DNA from: Cystobacter fuscus_C
GTDB lineage: Bacteria > Myxococcota > Myxococcia > Myxococcales > Myxococcaceae
Assembly (NCBI RefSeq): GCF_044360685.1
Contig: NZ_CP043491.1
Span: 5,890,001-5,954,000 of the forward strand
Direction: 5' to 3'
Length of the DNA stretch: 64,000 bases
The position numbers were made by a program, and so were the translations under genes. A model generated the notes under the pieces. It made no database searches and was not told the DNA's origin. It saw nothing but the letters and a program-made list of their open reading frames with translations. Shown one piece after another: positions 26,803 through 35,759 of the stretch (position 1 is the first letter of the stretch; each line of letters opens with the position of its first letter).

Positions 26803-27555
26803 TCACTCGCGGATGCGCAGGCCCTCGCTACCCGAGGACTTCTCGAAAACGGAGGCACTGGCCGAGGGAGCCTCGGAGGCCATGCCGGTCAACAGGTGGG
26901 CCGACAGCGACCCGGGCTTCACCGCGGCCTTGAGCGCCTCGGCGCGCAGGGCGCCCAGCCGCTTGCGCCACAGGAACGCACCCAGGCCCACCACCACGAG
27001 GCCGCCCACCACCACGAGCTGCCCTTCCTTCATCCGCTCGATGGCGTAGTCGAGCTTGTCGCCGAAGTGGAAGCCCAGCCACACGAAGAAGGGCGCGGAC
27101 AGGAGCGCCGCGAGCCCATCCCAGAAGATGAAGCGGGCGTAGGACATGCCCGCCGAGCCGGCGGTGAAGTACGTCACCGCGCGCACGCCGGGCAGGAAGC
27201 GGGCGATCATCACGATCTTCTGCCCGTGCAGGGCGAAGAGCCCCTCCACCCGGGCGCGCTTGTCGGGCGTGACGACGCGCGCCAGAAAGCCCGTGGGCGA
27301 GCGGCCCACCTTCGAGCCCAACCGCCGGCCCGCCAGGAAGATGAGGCTGTCGCCCACCAGGATGCCGCCGAAGCCAATCAACATCATGCCGGCCAGGCTG
27401 GCCGCGCCCTTGTGGGCGAGGAAGCCACCCAGGATGAGCGAGATGTCCTCGGGCAGGGGCACCCCCAGGCCACACGCCACCAGGATTCCGAACACGGTGA
27501 CGTAGGCGAGGACGCCGTGGGTACTGCCCAGCAAGTTGGTGAGGAATTCTTGCAC
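26803..27555 (-). CDS. DedA family membrane protein
   Basis: The product is 250 residues, starting at a GTG (VQEFLTNLLGSTHGVLAY). It carries DedA/SNARE-associated (VTT) features: GLGVPLPEDISLILGGFLAHKG near residue 35, and the reentrant-loop motif IVMIARFLPGVRAVTYFTAGSAGM with the conserved Arg-Phe-x-Pro-x-x-Arg. Several membrane helices follow, ending with VVVGGLVVVGLGAFLW and an extra cytoplasmic tail of about 50 residues rich in Ala/Ser. The family contributes to lipid-carrier recycling and membrane homeostasis. The start is uncertain because the leader lacks a strong ribosome site. Confidence 0.85.
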   Translation of the reverse strand: MQEFLTNLLGSTHGVLAYVTVFGILVACGLGVPLPEDISLILGGFLAHKGAASLAGMMLIGFGGILVGDSLIFLAGRRLGSKVGRSPTGFLARVVTPDKRARVEGLFALHGQKIVMIARFLPGVRAVTYFTAGSAGMSYARFIFWDGLAALLSAPFFVWLGFHFGDKLDYAIERMKEGQLVVVGGLVVVGLGAFLWRKRLGALRAEALKAAVKPGSLSAHLLTGMASEAPSASASVFEKSSGSEGLRIRE

Positions 27556-27920
27556 GCTCGTGTCTCTCTTCGCTTCCGTGGACGCCCCGGACACTACCCG
27601 GCGCCGCCCTTGAAACGCCCACGCATCAACCACGCCTGCTTCGCGAAAACTCCGGGACCGGCTCCAGGATAGCGCTCATGCCTGTCCGCTCGCTCTTTCC
27701 CTGGAGGCGCCCTGCTTCCCTGCGTAGGAGCGGCCAGGCGCTCGCGCCATCTTTCCCGCGGCGTCCTCTCTGAAAAAGCGCTCGATGAGGTAGGTCCAGG
27801 TGGCAGCCGCTGGCCATCCTGTATGCCAGGAACTTCCCGTCACGCACACGCTCCGCTCCGCCCCGGGCATTCGGGCCTCGCCGCGGGCGAAAGGTAGCAC
27901 GGAGCGCGACAAGGAGCGGG
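27556..27920. other. Intergenic region without recognised gene
   Basis: This 365-base gap precedes the DedA gene on the minus strand and presumably holds its promoter. A 73-codon minus-strand open frame (27626-27847) lacks homology or a good ribosome site and is not called. No hairpin with a T-run and no repeat is evident. Confidence 0.4.
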
Positions 27921-28376
27921 TCACGGTTTGCCCACGAGCGACTTCATGGCGCCCTGGTTGTCGCGGACTTTCTGGCTGAAGTGGAGGATGACGCTCATCA
28001 GGAGCTTCACGCAGGCCTGGGGCTTCTGGGTGGTGAGCTTCTGGAAGTCCGCGTGGCGGATCTCCACGGCGAGCACATCGGTGAGGGCGGTGGCGGTGCA
28101 CAGCCGCTCTCCCTTCTGGATGAGGGCGAGTTCGCCCAGGGGCTCGCCCCCTCCTACCTCGGCGAGCGCCACCTCTCCGCCCGTGGGACTCTTCGCGCTC
28201 AAGCGCACCGAGCCCTCGTGGACGATGAAGAGCGAGTCTCCGGTACGCCCTTCTTGAAAGAGGGCCGAGCCCTTGGGAAAGGCCCGGGCCACTCCGATGG
28301 CGGCGAAAATCTGGATGCCGACATCGGAAAAGTCCTTGAAGAGCGGGCACGCCTTGAGTGCGGCTGCGACCTCCAT
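27921..28376 (-). CDS. Stand-alone cyclic-nucleotide-binding-domain protein
   Basis: The product is 151 residues from the ATG at 28376, with AGGA 9 bases before it. It is one cNMP-binding beta-roll: FPKGSALFQEGRTGDSLFIVHEGSVRL and the cassette GEPLGELALIQKGERLCTATALTDV. There is no helix-turn-helix after it, so unlike Crp it cannot be a DNA-binding activator by itself. The place of the phosphate-contacting Arg appears occupied by Leu or Cys, so ligand binding is doubtful. It probably gates or senses together with a partner protein. Confidence 0.8.
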   Translation of the reverse strand: MEVAAALKACPLFKDFSDVGIQIFAAIGVARAFPKGSALFQEGRTGDSLFIVHEGSVRLSAKSPTGGEVALAEVGGGEPLGELALIQKGERLCTATALTDVLAVEIRHADFQKLTTQKPQACVKLLMSVILHFSQKVRDNQGAMKSLVGKP

Positions 28377-28417
28377 GACGGGGGGTCCTAGCACGCGGGG
28401 GGGCGCACGTCACTTCG

Positions 28418-28930
28418 TTAACGGCTGGCGCGGTGCTCGCCGGCGGTCTCCACGTAGTGCCGGGCGGACTCGATGAGGAAGGTGCGCTCCTCGGGGGTGA
28501 GCGGCCGCTTGACCTTGCCGGGCGAGCCCACCACGAGCGAGCCCGGGGGAATCTTCGTCCCGGGCGTCAAGAGCGTCCCCGCGCCGATGATGCAGTCCTC
28601 GCCGATCTCCACGTCGTCCATGACGATGGCGCCCATGCCCACCAGCACGCGGTGGCCCACCCGGCAGCCATGCAGGATCACCCGGTGCCCCACCGTCACG
28701 TCGTCCCCGATGACCGTCTCGGTCTGGCCGGTGACGTGGATCATCGTGAGATCCTGGATGTTGGTGCGCTGGCCGATGCGGATGCCGTTCACGTCCCCGC
28801 GCAGCACCGAGTTGAACCACACCGAGCTGTCCTCCCCCAACTCCACGTCGCCGATGACCTGTGCCGACTCCTCGATGAAGCAGCTCGGGTGGATGCGCGG
28901 GGACTGATCTCGGAAGCGGCGCAGGGCCAT
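28418..28930 (-). CDS. Gamma-carbonic anhydrase family protein
   Basis: The product is 170 residues of left-handed beta-helix hexapeptide repeats (VIGDVELGEDSSVWFNSVLRG, then MIHVTG, VTVGHRVILHGCRVGHRV, GAGTLLTPGTKIPPGSLVVG). The three zinc-site histidines of the gamma class appear as the His in MIHV and two in GHRVILHG. Related YrdA/PaaY proteins may be carbonic anhydrases or have other roles. It follows miaB with a 35-base gap, and has the usual length for the family. Confidence 0.88.
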   Translation of the reverse strand: MALRRFRDQSPRIHPSCFIEESAQVIGDVELGEDSSVWFNSVLRGDVNGIRIGQRTNIQDLTMIHVTGQTETVIGDDVTVGHRVILHGCRVGHRVLVGMGAIVMDDVEIGEDCIIGAGTLLTPGTKIPPGSLVVGSPGKVKRPLTPEERTFLIESARHYVETAGEHRASR

Positions 28931-28965
28931 GGCGGGATACCTCGGGGAGGGGAAACGGGGGCTGC

Positions 28966-30348
28966 TCAGGCGACGACGCAGGTCTCGGGGGGCTGGGGCA
29001 GCTCGGCGGGCGGCATCACCGTGGGCGGGCTGAGCACCTCGAGCTGCTTGCCGGAGAGCTGGTTGGGCGTGGCGCTCTCCACCTTCACCTTCACGAAGGC
29101 ACCCGCCGGGGCGTCTCCGTCGAAGTTCACCGTGCGGTTCTCCGCCGTGCGGCCAAAGCGCTTGAGCGGGTTGTAGCGCGAGGGGCCCTCCACCAGCACC
29201 TCCACCTCCTGCCCCACCAGCGCCTGGGTGATCTCCCCGCTGATGCGCCGCTGGAGCTTCTGCAGCCGCTCCAGCCGCTCGATCTTCACCTCGTGGGGCA
29301 CCGGGCCCCAGTCGTTCTCGCGCAGCGCCGCGCCCGTCTTCGGCCGGGGGCTGTAGATGAAGGAGAACTGGTTGTCGTAGCGCACCTGCTCGGTGAGCGC
29401 GATCGTGAGGGCGAAGTCCTCCTCCGTCTCCCCGGGGAAGCCCACGATGATGTCCGTGGTCATCGCGATGCCCGGACGCGCCGCGCGCAGCTTGCCCAGC
29501 CGCTCGAGGTACTCCGCCACCGTGTAGTCGCGCCGCATCCGCTTGAGCACCGGATTGGAGCCGCTCTGCACCGGCAGGTGGAAGTGCGGGCAGATCTTCG
29601 GCTGGACGCGGAACGCCTCGATGAGCTCGTCGGACAGGTCGTGCGGGTGGCTCGTGGTGAAGCGCACGCGCTCGATGCCCGGCACCTCCGCGCAGCGCAG
29701 GAGCAGTTGCGCGAAGCTCACCCCGCCCTGGTACGAGTTCACGTTCTGCCCGATGAGCGTCACCTCGCGCACGCCTACCTGGGCGAGGCTGGCCACCTCG
29801 GTGAGCACGTCCGGGAAGGGCCGGCTCACCTCGCGGCCGCGCGTGTGCGGCACCACGCAGAAGGAGCACACGTTGTCGCAGCCCTTCATCACCGTGACGA
29901 ACTCCGTCACCTTGCCCCGGCTCGTCTCGGGGTCCGCGCGCGGGAAGACGTACTCCTCGGAGTCCACCCAGGCCGTCTCCACCACGCGCTCGCGCTCGCC
30001 CTTCACCCGGCCGATGATGTCCGGCAGCTTGGCGATGGAGTCCGGGCCGAAGACGAAGTCCAGGTAGGGCACCTTCTTGAGCAGCTTCTCCTTCTCCTGC
30101 TGCGCCACGCACCCGCCCACGCCCAGGAGCGTGCCGCGCGCGAGCTTCACCGTGCGGTAGCGGCCCAGCGCGGAGAGCATCTTGTCCTCGGCCTTCTCGC
30201 GGATGGAGCAGGTGTTGAGGATGATGAGGTCCGCCTCCTCCGCCACCGGCGTCGGGCGGTAGTCGAGCGAGCCCAGCACCTCGCCCATCCGCATCGAGTC
30301 GTTGACGTTCATCTGGCAGCCGAAGGTGTGGATGAAGTAGCGCTTCAT
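28966..30348 (-). CDS. miaB: tRNA-2-methylthio-N6-dimethylallyladenosine synthase
   Basis: The product is 460 residues. The order is the N-terminal UPF0004 domain with three Fe-S cysteines (FGCQMN, NTCSIREKA, GVGGCVAQ), the radical-SAM domain with GCDNVCSFCVVPHTRGRE (C-x3-C-x2-C), and a C-terminal TRAM domain (QALVGQEVEVLVEG ... FVKVKVESA). It adds 2-methylthio to position 37 of tRNAs decoding UNN codons. The length and all six cysteines support a working enzyme. Confidence 0.95.
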   Translation of the reverse strand: MKRYFIHTFGCQMNVNDSMRMGEVLGSLDYRPTPVAEEADLIILNTCSIREKAEDKMLSALGRYRTVKLARGTLLGVGGCVAQQEKEKLLKKVPYLDFVFGPDSIAKLPDIIGRVKGERERVVETAWVDSEEYVFPRADPETSRGKVTEFVTVMKGCDNVCSFCVVPHTRGREVSRPFPDVLTEVASLAQVGVREVTLIGQNVNSYQGGVSFAQLLLRCAEVPGIERVRFTTSHPHDLSDELIEAFRVQPKICPHFHLPVQSGSNPVLKRMRRDYTVAEYLERLGKLRAARPGIAMTTDIIVGFPGETEEDFALTIALTEQVRYDNQFSFIYSPRPKTGAALRENDWGPVPHEVKIERLERLQKLQRRISGEITQALVGQEVEVLVEGPSRYNPLKRFGRTAENRTVNFDGDAPAGAFVKVKVESATPNQLSGKQLEVLSPPTVMPPAELPQPPETCVVA

Positions 30349-30431
30349 GGGTCTTTCCGTATGAAGAACGGGCCCTTATCCGACGGGGCCCGGCGGATTG
30401 CAACACCCGGGCGGGCGGGCACGCGAGCGCC

Positions 30432-30935
30432 TCATGCCCGGGTCAGCGCCCGCTGCATCCGGGCATGCAGGGCGACGAGGTGCTCCTCGTGGGGGGCGAG
30501 CAGGTCCAACGACGCCTGGCCATGGCGCCGGGCCAGGGGCTCCAGGTCCTCGATCCGGCGCAGCTCGGTGCGCGCCTTGGCCACCTTCTCCGCGGACGCG
30601 GCGTCCGCTTGGGCCTCCAGCTCCACGAGCCGGGTGCGCAGCCGGCGCGCGGTCCAGCGCTGGCCACAGTAGGCGCGCAGCAGCACCGTGCCCAGCTCCA
30701 CCCGCTTCACGTCCAGCCCGGAGGCCTCCAGGCCCGCCTGGTGGGCGTCGGCCACCGCTGCCGGCCCTCCCGAGGGGCCCTCGACGCGGGCGAGGAAGGC
30801 TTCCTGGTAGCGGATGAGCCCCTGGAGCTCCTCCTCGGTGAGGGGATGGGCGGACAGCCGCAGCGTGCGCGAATCGACCGCCTCCATGGCTCCGGAGGGG
30901 GTCGCGTCGAGGTCATCGAACATGGAACGGGACAT
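30432..30935 (-). CDS. Helical protein of unknown function
   Basis: The product is 167 residues, starting MSRSMFDDLDATPSGAMEAV. Two helical parts are seen: an amphipathic EEELQGLIRYQEAFLARVE stretch, and a coiled-coil-prone Arg/Glu-rich run from about residue 100 (RTRLVELEAQADAASAEKV ... ARTELRRIEDLEPLARRH). It lies 19 bases after the stop of the VWA-domain gene on the same strand, so it is probably in that operon. No family is recognised. Confidence 0.6.
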   Translation of the reverse strand: MSRSMFDDLDATPSGAMEAVDSRTLRLSAHPLTEEELQGLIRYQEAFLARVEGPSGGPAAVADAHQAGLEASGLDVKRVELGTVLLRAYCGQRWTARRLRTRLVELEAQADAASAEKVAKARTELRRIEDLEPLARRHGQASLDLLAPHEEHLVALHARMQRALTRA

Positions 30936-30954
30936 GGGACTGGCCTCTTCTGGG

Positions 30955-32352
30955 TCAGACGGGGACGAGCTGCTCGGCGATGCGGGACAGCGCGGCCACA
31001 GAGTTGACCACCACGGCGTGGTGGCAGTGCTTCGAATAGGTGAGCATCTCGCTGTCGCCAAGCCCCCAGTTGTCGCGCCCCTCGGGGCACACCCAGAGCA
31101 GACGCTTGCACTTGCGCTTGAGCTCCTCGAGCGCCCAGGCATTGGCGGCGTTGTGGTTGTTGCGGCCGTCCCCGATGACCAGCACCGTGGTGCGGCGCGT
31201 GATGCTCCCGAGCTGGTGGCGCGTGAAGGTGGCCAGTGCCCGGCCATAGTCGGAGTTGGCGGTGAGTGAGACGGCTCCACCCAACGTGGCCAGATCGATC
31301 GCCCGGTCCACGTCCCGCTCCTTGAAGTGTTGCGTCACCTCGCCCACGTCCGCCACGAAGACGAACGAGCGCACGCGTGCGAAGAGCGACTGGAGCGTGT
31401 GGGTGAAGAGCAACATCATCCGAGAGGCGTTGCGCACCGAGTCTGAGACGTCACAGAGGACGACGAGCTCGGGGCGCTCGGGGCGGCGGGTGCGGAACCA
31501 GGGCACCATGGGCACTCCACCCCACGGCAGGTTGTGACGCAGGGTGCGGCTCACGTGGAGCGTGCCCTCGCGCCGCGAGCGCCGCTTGCGCACGAGCCGC
31601 GCCTTGAGCTTCTCCGCCAGGGCGCGCACCGCCGACTGCATCTGCTTCACCTCGGCCTGGCTGAGCCGGTGCAACGGCTTGTCCTCCACTCCGCCCGAGG
31701 GTTTGCCGATGCGCGCGTCCGCCTGGCGCTTCACCTCGCGCCGCGCCGCGTCCTCCACCTGGCGCAGGGCCCCGTCCATATGGCGCGAGACGATCTCCAC
31801 TCCGTCCTGTCCCAGGCCCTGCTCGCGCAGCGCGTCCTCGAAGGCCTGAAGCTCCGCGCGGGTCCGCTCCAGCCCCGCCGCCACCATCAACCGCCGCGAG
31901 AAGAAGCCCATCTGCAGCGGGCCCCTCATCCGGGAGAAGTCCAACTGGAGCTGGGCCGTGCGGAACAGCCGCGCCACTGCCCCCTGATTCCCCTCGAGCG
32001 CCGCCTGGGCGAGCGGGGACATCCCGGGAAGGCGCCGGTGCAACTCGTCGAGCACCGTCCTCAACGACTCGCCCTCGAGCAGCCCCTGCTCCTGGAGCCG
32101 CCCGGCGAGCGACGGCTCGAGCGCCTCGAAGGGCCTGGAGATCCCCGAGAAGAAGAAGTCGAAGGCGCGCTGGAACACGTCCCCGTCCTGCTCCCGCTTG
32201 ATCAACGTGGTGCGCAAGACGGCGCGGAAGACGGCCTTGTCCTGAAGCCCCACCTCCGCGGCGGCCCGGGTCGCATCCGCCACCTCGGACGTGCTCACCC
32301 GCACGCCGTTCTGGCGGAGGACCTCGGCGAACTCGACGATGCGGGCGTCCAT
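30955..32352 (-). CDS. CoxE-like VWA domain protein
   Basis: The product is 465 residues. The N-terminal half (1-250) is helical, begins FAEVLRQNGVRVSTSEVADATRAA and is typical of CoxE-type proteins. The C-terminal half is a von Willebrand A domain with a MIDAS motif DVSDS in VVLCDVSDSVRN and a later Asp in VLVIGDGRNN. Such proteins usually pair with a MoxR AAA+ ATPase as chaperone machines. No MoxR gene is adjacent: the upstream gene is the DUF3050 protein. The start at 32352 is an ATG; the frame is open further upstream, but antisense to the next gene. Confidence 0.85.
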   Translation of the reverse strand: MDARIVEFAEVLRQNGVRVSTSEVADATRAAAEVGLQDKAVFRAVLRTTLIKREQDGDVFQRAFDFFFSGISRPFEALEPSLAGRLQEQGLLEGESLRTVLDELHRRLPGMSPLAQAALEGNQGAVARLFRTAQLQLDFSRMRGPLQMGFFSRRLMVAAGLERTRAELQAFEDALREQGLGQDGVEIVSRHMDGALRQVEDAARREVKRQADARIGKPSGGVEDKPLHRLSQAEVKQMQSAVRALAEKLKARLVRKRRSRREGTLHVSRTLRHNLPWGGVPMVPWFRTRRPERPELVVLCDVSDSVRNASRMMLLFTHTLQSLFARVRSFVFVADVGEVTQHFKERDVDRAIDLATLGGAVSLTANSDYGRALATFTRHQLGSITRRTTVLVIGDGRNNHNAANAWALEELKRKCKRLLWVCPEGRDNWGLGDSEMLTYSKHCHHAVVVNSVAALSRIAEQLVPV

Positions 32353-32408
32353 CGAGGCTTTGTAACCTCCACCCCGCCCCACTTCCAGAGACCCGCGGGG
32401 CTCGGGGC

Positions 32409-33203
32409 TCACCCCACGTTCATCCGGCCTCGCCAGGGCGCCAGGGCGTCCAGGGACCCCAGCACGCCGTCCCACAGCGCCGCCCGGGCGCCCAGGGCGG
32501 ACAGGGCCGCCTCCCGGGCTTCCCGCCACCGCTCGGGATCCTCTCCGCACAGCCGGCACAGGAGCTGTTCCGCCCGGATTCCGTGCTCCTCGCCATCGAG
32601 CTGGATGTGCCGCTCGAGATACAGCCGCAGCGCGGAGCACCCGGTGCCCAGCGGCTTCACGGCCGTGAGGATGCGCTCGAAGACCGCGGGGAGCAGGGAC
32701 TCGCGGCCGAGGAGGAACGCCGCCGCCACCTGATGGGGGCGCAGCCGGGTCGTCGCCAGGGTGTGGCTCACGAAGGCCCGCGCCGCCACGGGCGCGTGCT
32801 CCAACGCCCGCTCCAGCGAGTGACCGGAACGCAGGGACTCGACGAAGCGCAGCACCGCGCCATCGTCCGCGCCCACCTCGCGCATGGCCTCCCGGTACAG
32901 GTCGAAGTGGCTCTGGTACACCCCGGGCCGCACTTCGTCCGTCTCCTCGCCCAGGACGATCTCGTTGATCATCCGCGCGCACTCGATGTCCGCCGGGGGG
33001 GCCCAGGGCACCTCCACACACGTGAGCTGCCGCTGGAGCGTCTTGAGCAGGCTCATGAAGTCCCACACGGCGAACACGTGGGCGCCCATGAAGGTGTGCA
33101 GGGCGTTCAAGTCCGAGAGCCGCTCGTACACGGGATGCCGCAGGAGCGCCTGGCGCGGCGCGTCCGTGGCGGACAGGAGCCTGGAGAGAGGAGCTGGGTT
33201 CAT
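32409..33203 (-). CDS. DUF3050 family heme-oxygenase-like protein
   Basis: The product is 264 residues, starting MNPAPLSRLL at 33203. The motif MGAHVFAVWDFMSLLKTLQ near residue 39 and the Asn-Glu-Ile-Val-Leu-Gly-Glu-Glu-Thr-Asp-Glu block at 80-90 mark DUF3050, whose members have a heme-oxygenase-like helical fold. Possible metal ligands are H99 in YQSHFDLY, E176, and H199, D203 and H207 in LERHIQLDGEEHG. This His-x3-Asp-x3-His spacing resembles the last helix of heme-oxygenase-like diiron oxidases. That role is inference. The next gene downstream is the VWA protein, 56 bases away; no dedicated partner is evident. Confidence 0.75.
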   Translation of the reverse strand: MNPAPLSRLLSATDAPRQALLRHPVYERLSDLNALHTFMGAHVFAVWDFMSLLKTLQRQLTCVEVPWAPPADIECARMINEIVLGEETDEVRPGVYQSHFDLYREAMREVGADDGAVLRFVESLRSGHSLERALEHAPVAARAFVSHTLATTRLRPHQVAAAFLLGRESLLPAVFERILTAVKPLGTGCSALRLYLERHIQLDGEEHGIRAEQLLCRLCGEDPERWREAREAALSALGARAALWDGVLGSLDALAPWRGRMNVG

Positions 33204-33308
33204 GCGTGGGGCGTGTAGACCCCCAGGCATGGGAGCGCTACCCACCCCGGGCCGGAGGTCTCCCCGGGTGTGCTGACGCGGAGAAGGTTTCCTTCTCGCG
33301 CGGGCGTT

Positions 33309-34397
33309 TCACCGGGAGGCGGGGTCGGGCCAGACGATGTGCCCGGCCTCGGGACGGGACTGGCCCAACACGACGTCGCGATAGACAGCCGTCAATGCCT
33401 CGGGGCCCCGATGGTGTTCCATCCGCAGCCAGGAGCTGGCGGCCACGAAGGCCTTCAGGGCCTCGCCCAGCCGGGACTCGAAAGCCTCCGGTCCCCAGTC
33501 CGTCACCCGCTTGCGCATCCGATCCGGTGCGAAGAAGAAGGTGGGCGTGGGCCCCGGCAGGGGCTCGCTCTTCGCTGGGGGCGGCGTCCGCTGGTGCGTG
33601 CCCCCCACGAGGGTGCTCTGGCGCAGTCCGTCCTTGAGCTGACGATGGATGCCCCGCACCACGGACGGCTCCCCGGCGAAGTCGACGAAGACCGCGGGCG
33701 TCTCGACCCACAGCCCCGCCATCGCGTCATAGGGCACGAGCTGCTGGTACAGGCCCAGGCCCCCGAGCAGCGCGAGGTTCTTGCGCGACGTGAGGCCCAC
33801 CACCTTCATTCCGTGCCGCGACAGCAACCACGCCAGAGCCATGGCGGTCTTGCTCGAGGCGCTCGACAGGATGACGGTCCGCGTTCCGGCATGCTCCGCC
33901 TCGTACAGCATGTCATCCAGCAGGAACGCGGTCGCGAACAGCGGCCGCAGCAGCGCGCGATGATTGTCGAAGGACTCATCCACCTCGACGCGCGTGTAGC
34001 GATTGTAGAACGGTGACAAGCCCGCCCGGTGCGTCGCCGCATCCAGATAGCCACCGCCCGTGCGCTGAAGCCGGGCCACGAAGTGCGTCGACATGGGGAC
34101 GAGGCCGAAGAACCTCAGTCCCACGGGGGCCTCCGGGGAGGCGGAGCGCGAGACCCGCGCATAGCCCCATGCGGGAATCCGGCCCCGCCAGTCGGGAGTG
34201 GCGGGAAAGCAGCGCCAGTAGCCCAGTGCCTCGCCCATCACCCCGTAGGTGATGTTGTTGGCCGTCAGTGCGAAGCGCTCGACCGTGAGCACGGCTTCCC
34301 CTGGCGCGAGGCGCAGTTCCGCCGGATCCGGCGTGGGCTCGAGGAAGACCCGCTCCAGATTGTCTCGCGCGACCAGGAAGTCCCAACCCATCGACAT
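33309..34397 (-). CDS. DUF2855 family protein
   Basis: The product is 362 residues. AAGGGTG lies about 9 bases before the ATG at 34397; a second ATG is at 34391. It matches the DUF2855 family: GEAVLTVERFALTANNITYG near residue 33, then GYWRCFPAT and RIPAWGYARV. A medium-chain-dehydrogenase-like region TRTVILSSASSKTAMALAWLL may bind a nucleotide. The family is uncharacterised; its members are cytosolic and have the look of zinc-free reductases. It precedes the DUF3050 gene by 105 bases and may be transcribed with it. Confidence 0.75.
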   Translation of the reverse strand: MSMGWDFLVARDNLERVFLEPTPDPAELRLAPGEAVLTVERFALTANNITYGVMGEALGYWRCFPATPDWRGRIPAWGYARVSRSASPEAPVGLRFFGLVPMSTHFVARLQRTGGGYLDAATHRAGLSPFYNRYTRVEVDESFDNHRALLRPLFATAFLLDDMLYEAEHAGTRTVILSSASSKTAMALAWLLSRHGMKVVGLTSRKNLALLGGLGLYQQLVPYDAMAGLWVETPAVFVDFAGEPSVVRGIHRQLKDGLRQSTLVGGTHQRTPPPAKSEPLPGPTPTFFFAPDRMRKRVTDWGPEAFESRLGEALKAFVAASSWLRMEHHRGPEALTAVYRDVVLGQSRPEAGHIVWPDPASR

Positions 34398-34452
34398 GAA
34401 GACACACCCTTCTCGGCTTGCGCGTGGGGCGCGCGAAGTCCGGAGGGGGACT

Positions 34453-35742
34453 CTACGCCGCCCGCTCGAAAGACATCACGGATTCCACGTGGTGCGTCTG
34501 GGGGAACATGTCCACGACCTGGAGCGCCCGGGGCGCATAGCCCGCCTGAGCCAGGGCCGCCGCGTCCCGCGCCAGCGCGCCGGGATCACACGCCACGTAC
34601 ACCACCCGCTTCACGCCCAGTGCCGTGAGCCACTTCGCGAGTCCCGGCGCACCGGTACGGGGAGGATCCACCAGGGCCAGGTCGAAGCGCTTGCCCTCGC
34701 GGATGAGCCCCTCGCACACCTTGCGGGAGTCGCCCTGGACGAAGCGCACGTTGGTCACCCTGCCCTCGCGCGCGCTGCGCTGGGCCAGGTCCACCGACAC
34801 CGAGGACGACTCCACCCCGAGCACACTCGCCGCGCTCGCCGCGAGCGGGAAGGTGAAGTTGCCATTGCCCGAGTACAACTCCAGCACCGAGTCCGTCTCG
34901 CGCGGGGCCAGCTCGTGCACGGCCGCGGTCACCAGCCCCACGTTGGCCTCGCCATGCGCCTGGGAGAACGCGTCCGGACGCAGGAACAGCGGCACCTCGG
35001 GCACCAGCGGCGAGAGCGAGCGCAGCACGGGCTTGCCGATGAGCCGCGGCGAGCCCTCCTTCGGCACCAGCACCGCGCCCTCCAGCCGCAGCGCGCGCAC
35101 CGCCGCCTCGCACGCCTCGACATACCGGGGCGCCACCTGCCCCTTGAGCATCACCGCGAAGGCCGCCTTCTTCCCCTCGGCCAGCAGGTGCACCTCCTCG
35201 GCCTCGCGGGACAGGGGCTTGAGCAGCGGCCCGAGCTTGCCGGGCAGCTCGGCGAGCGCCGGCATCAGCGCGGGACACACCTCCACCGGCACCCGGTCAT
35301 GGCTGCGCCGCCCGAAATACGTCAGCTCGTCCTTGAGCGGGTGCAGCACCGCGCGCCGCCGGTAACCAAAGTCCCACGGCGCCACGAGCAGCGGCCGCAC
35401 GGCGAAGGAGTCCCGCTTCAGGTGGCCCAGGTGCTCGAGCGCGGAGAGGACGATCTCCTGCTTCGCGGCGCGCTGGGCGGACTCGTTCAGCTCCAGCCAG
35501 TCACAGCCTCCGCACCGCGCGCTGATCGCGCAGGGCGAGGGCTTGCGGTCGGGGGATGGCGCCAGCACCTCGCCCACGAGGTGCCCGCGCATCACCTTCC
35601 CCTCCTGCTCCAGGCGCACGCGCACCCGGTCTCCCGGAAACGCCCCGGGCACGAAGACGGTGCGGCCCTCGTAGGAGGCCACACCCTCGCCCAGTTGCCC
35701 GAGGCGCTCGATCGTCAACTCGATGGGAGAGTCCGGCAGCAC
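34453..35742 (-). CDS. rlmD: 23S rRNA uracil-C5-methyltransferase (RlmD/TrmA family)
   Basis: The product is 429 residues from a GTG at 35742. An N-terminal TRAM domain (SPIELTIERLGQLGEGVAS) is followed by an Fe-S cluster site CAISARCGGCDW with C-x5-C-x2-C and a fourth Cys in VCPALM. The methyltransferase domain has LELYSGNGNFTFPLA, LALVDPPRTGAPG, and the catalytic Cys in VYVACDPGALARD. This cluster is typical of RlmD, which methylates U1939 of 23S rRNA, but a relative acting on another site cannot be excluded. The start is weak, as no ribosome site stands out. It is the last gene of the thiolase-CoA-transferase run. Confidence 0.85.
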   Translation of the reverse strand: MLPDSPIELTIERLGQLGEGVASYEGRTVFVPGAFPGDRVRVRLEQEGKVMRGHLVGEVLAPSPDRKPSPCAISARCGGCDWLELNESAQRAAKQEIVLSALEHLGHLKRDSFAVRPLLVAPWDFGYRRRAVLHPLKDELTYFGRRSHDRVPVEVCPALMPALAELPGKLGPLLKPLSREAEEVHLLAEGKKAAFAVMLKGQVAPRYVEACEAAVRALRLEGAVLVPKEGSPRLIGKPVLRSLSPLVPEVPLFLRPDAFSQAHGEANVGLVTAAVHELAPRETDSVLELYSGNGNFTFPLAASAASVLGVESSSVSVDLAQRSAREGRVTNVRFVQGDSRKVCEGLIREGKRFDLALVDPPRTGAPGLAKWLTALGVKRVVYVACDPGALARDAAALAQAGYAPRALQVVDMFPQTHHVESVMSFERAA

Positions 35743-35759
35743 GGGAGCGGGGAGCGTTT

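Noticed and set aside
27626..27847. A 73-codon ORF in the gap between the DedA and cNMP-domain genes
   Set aside because: There is no ribosome site, no recognisable domain and the composition is of noncoding type.
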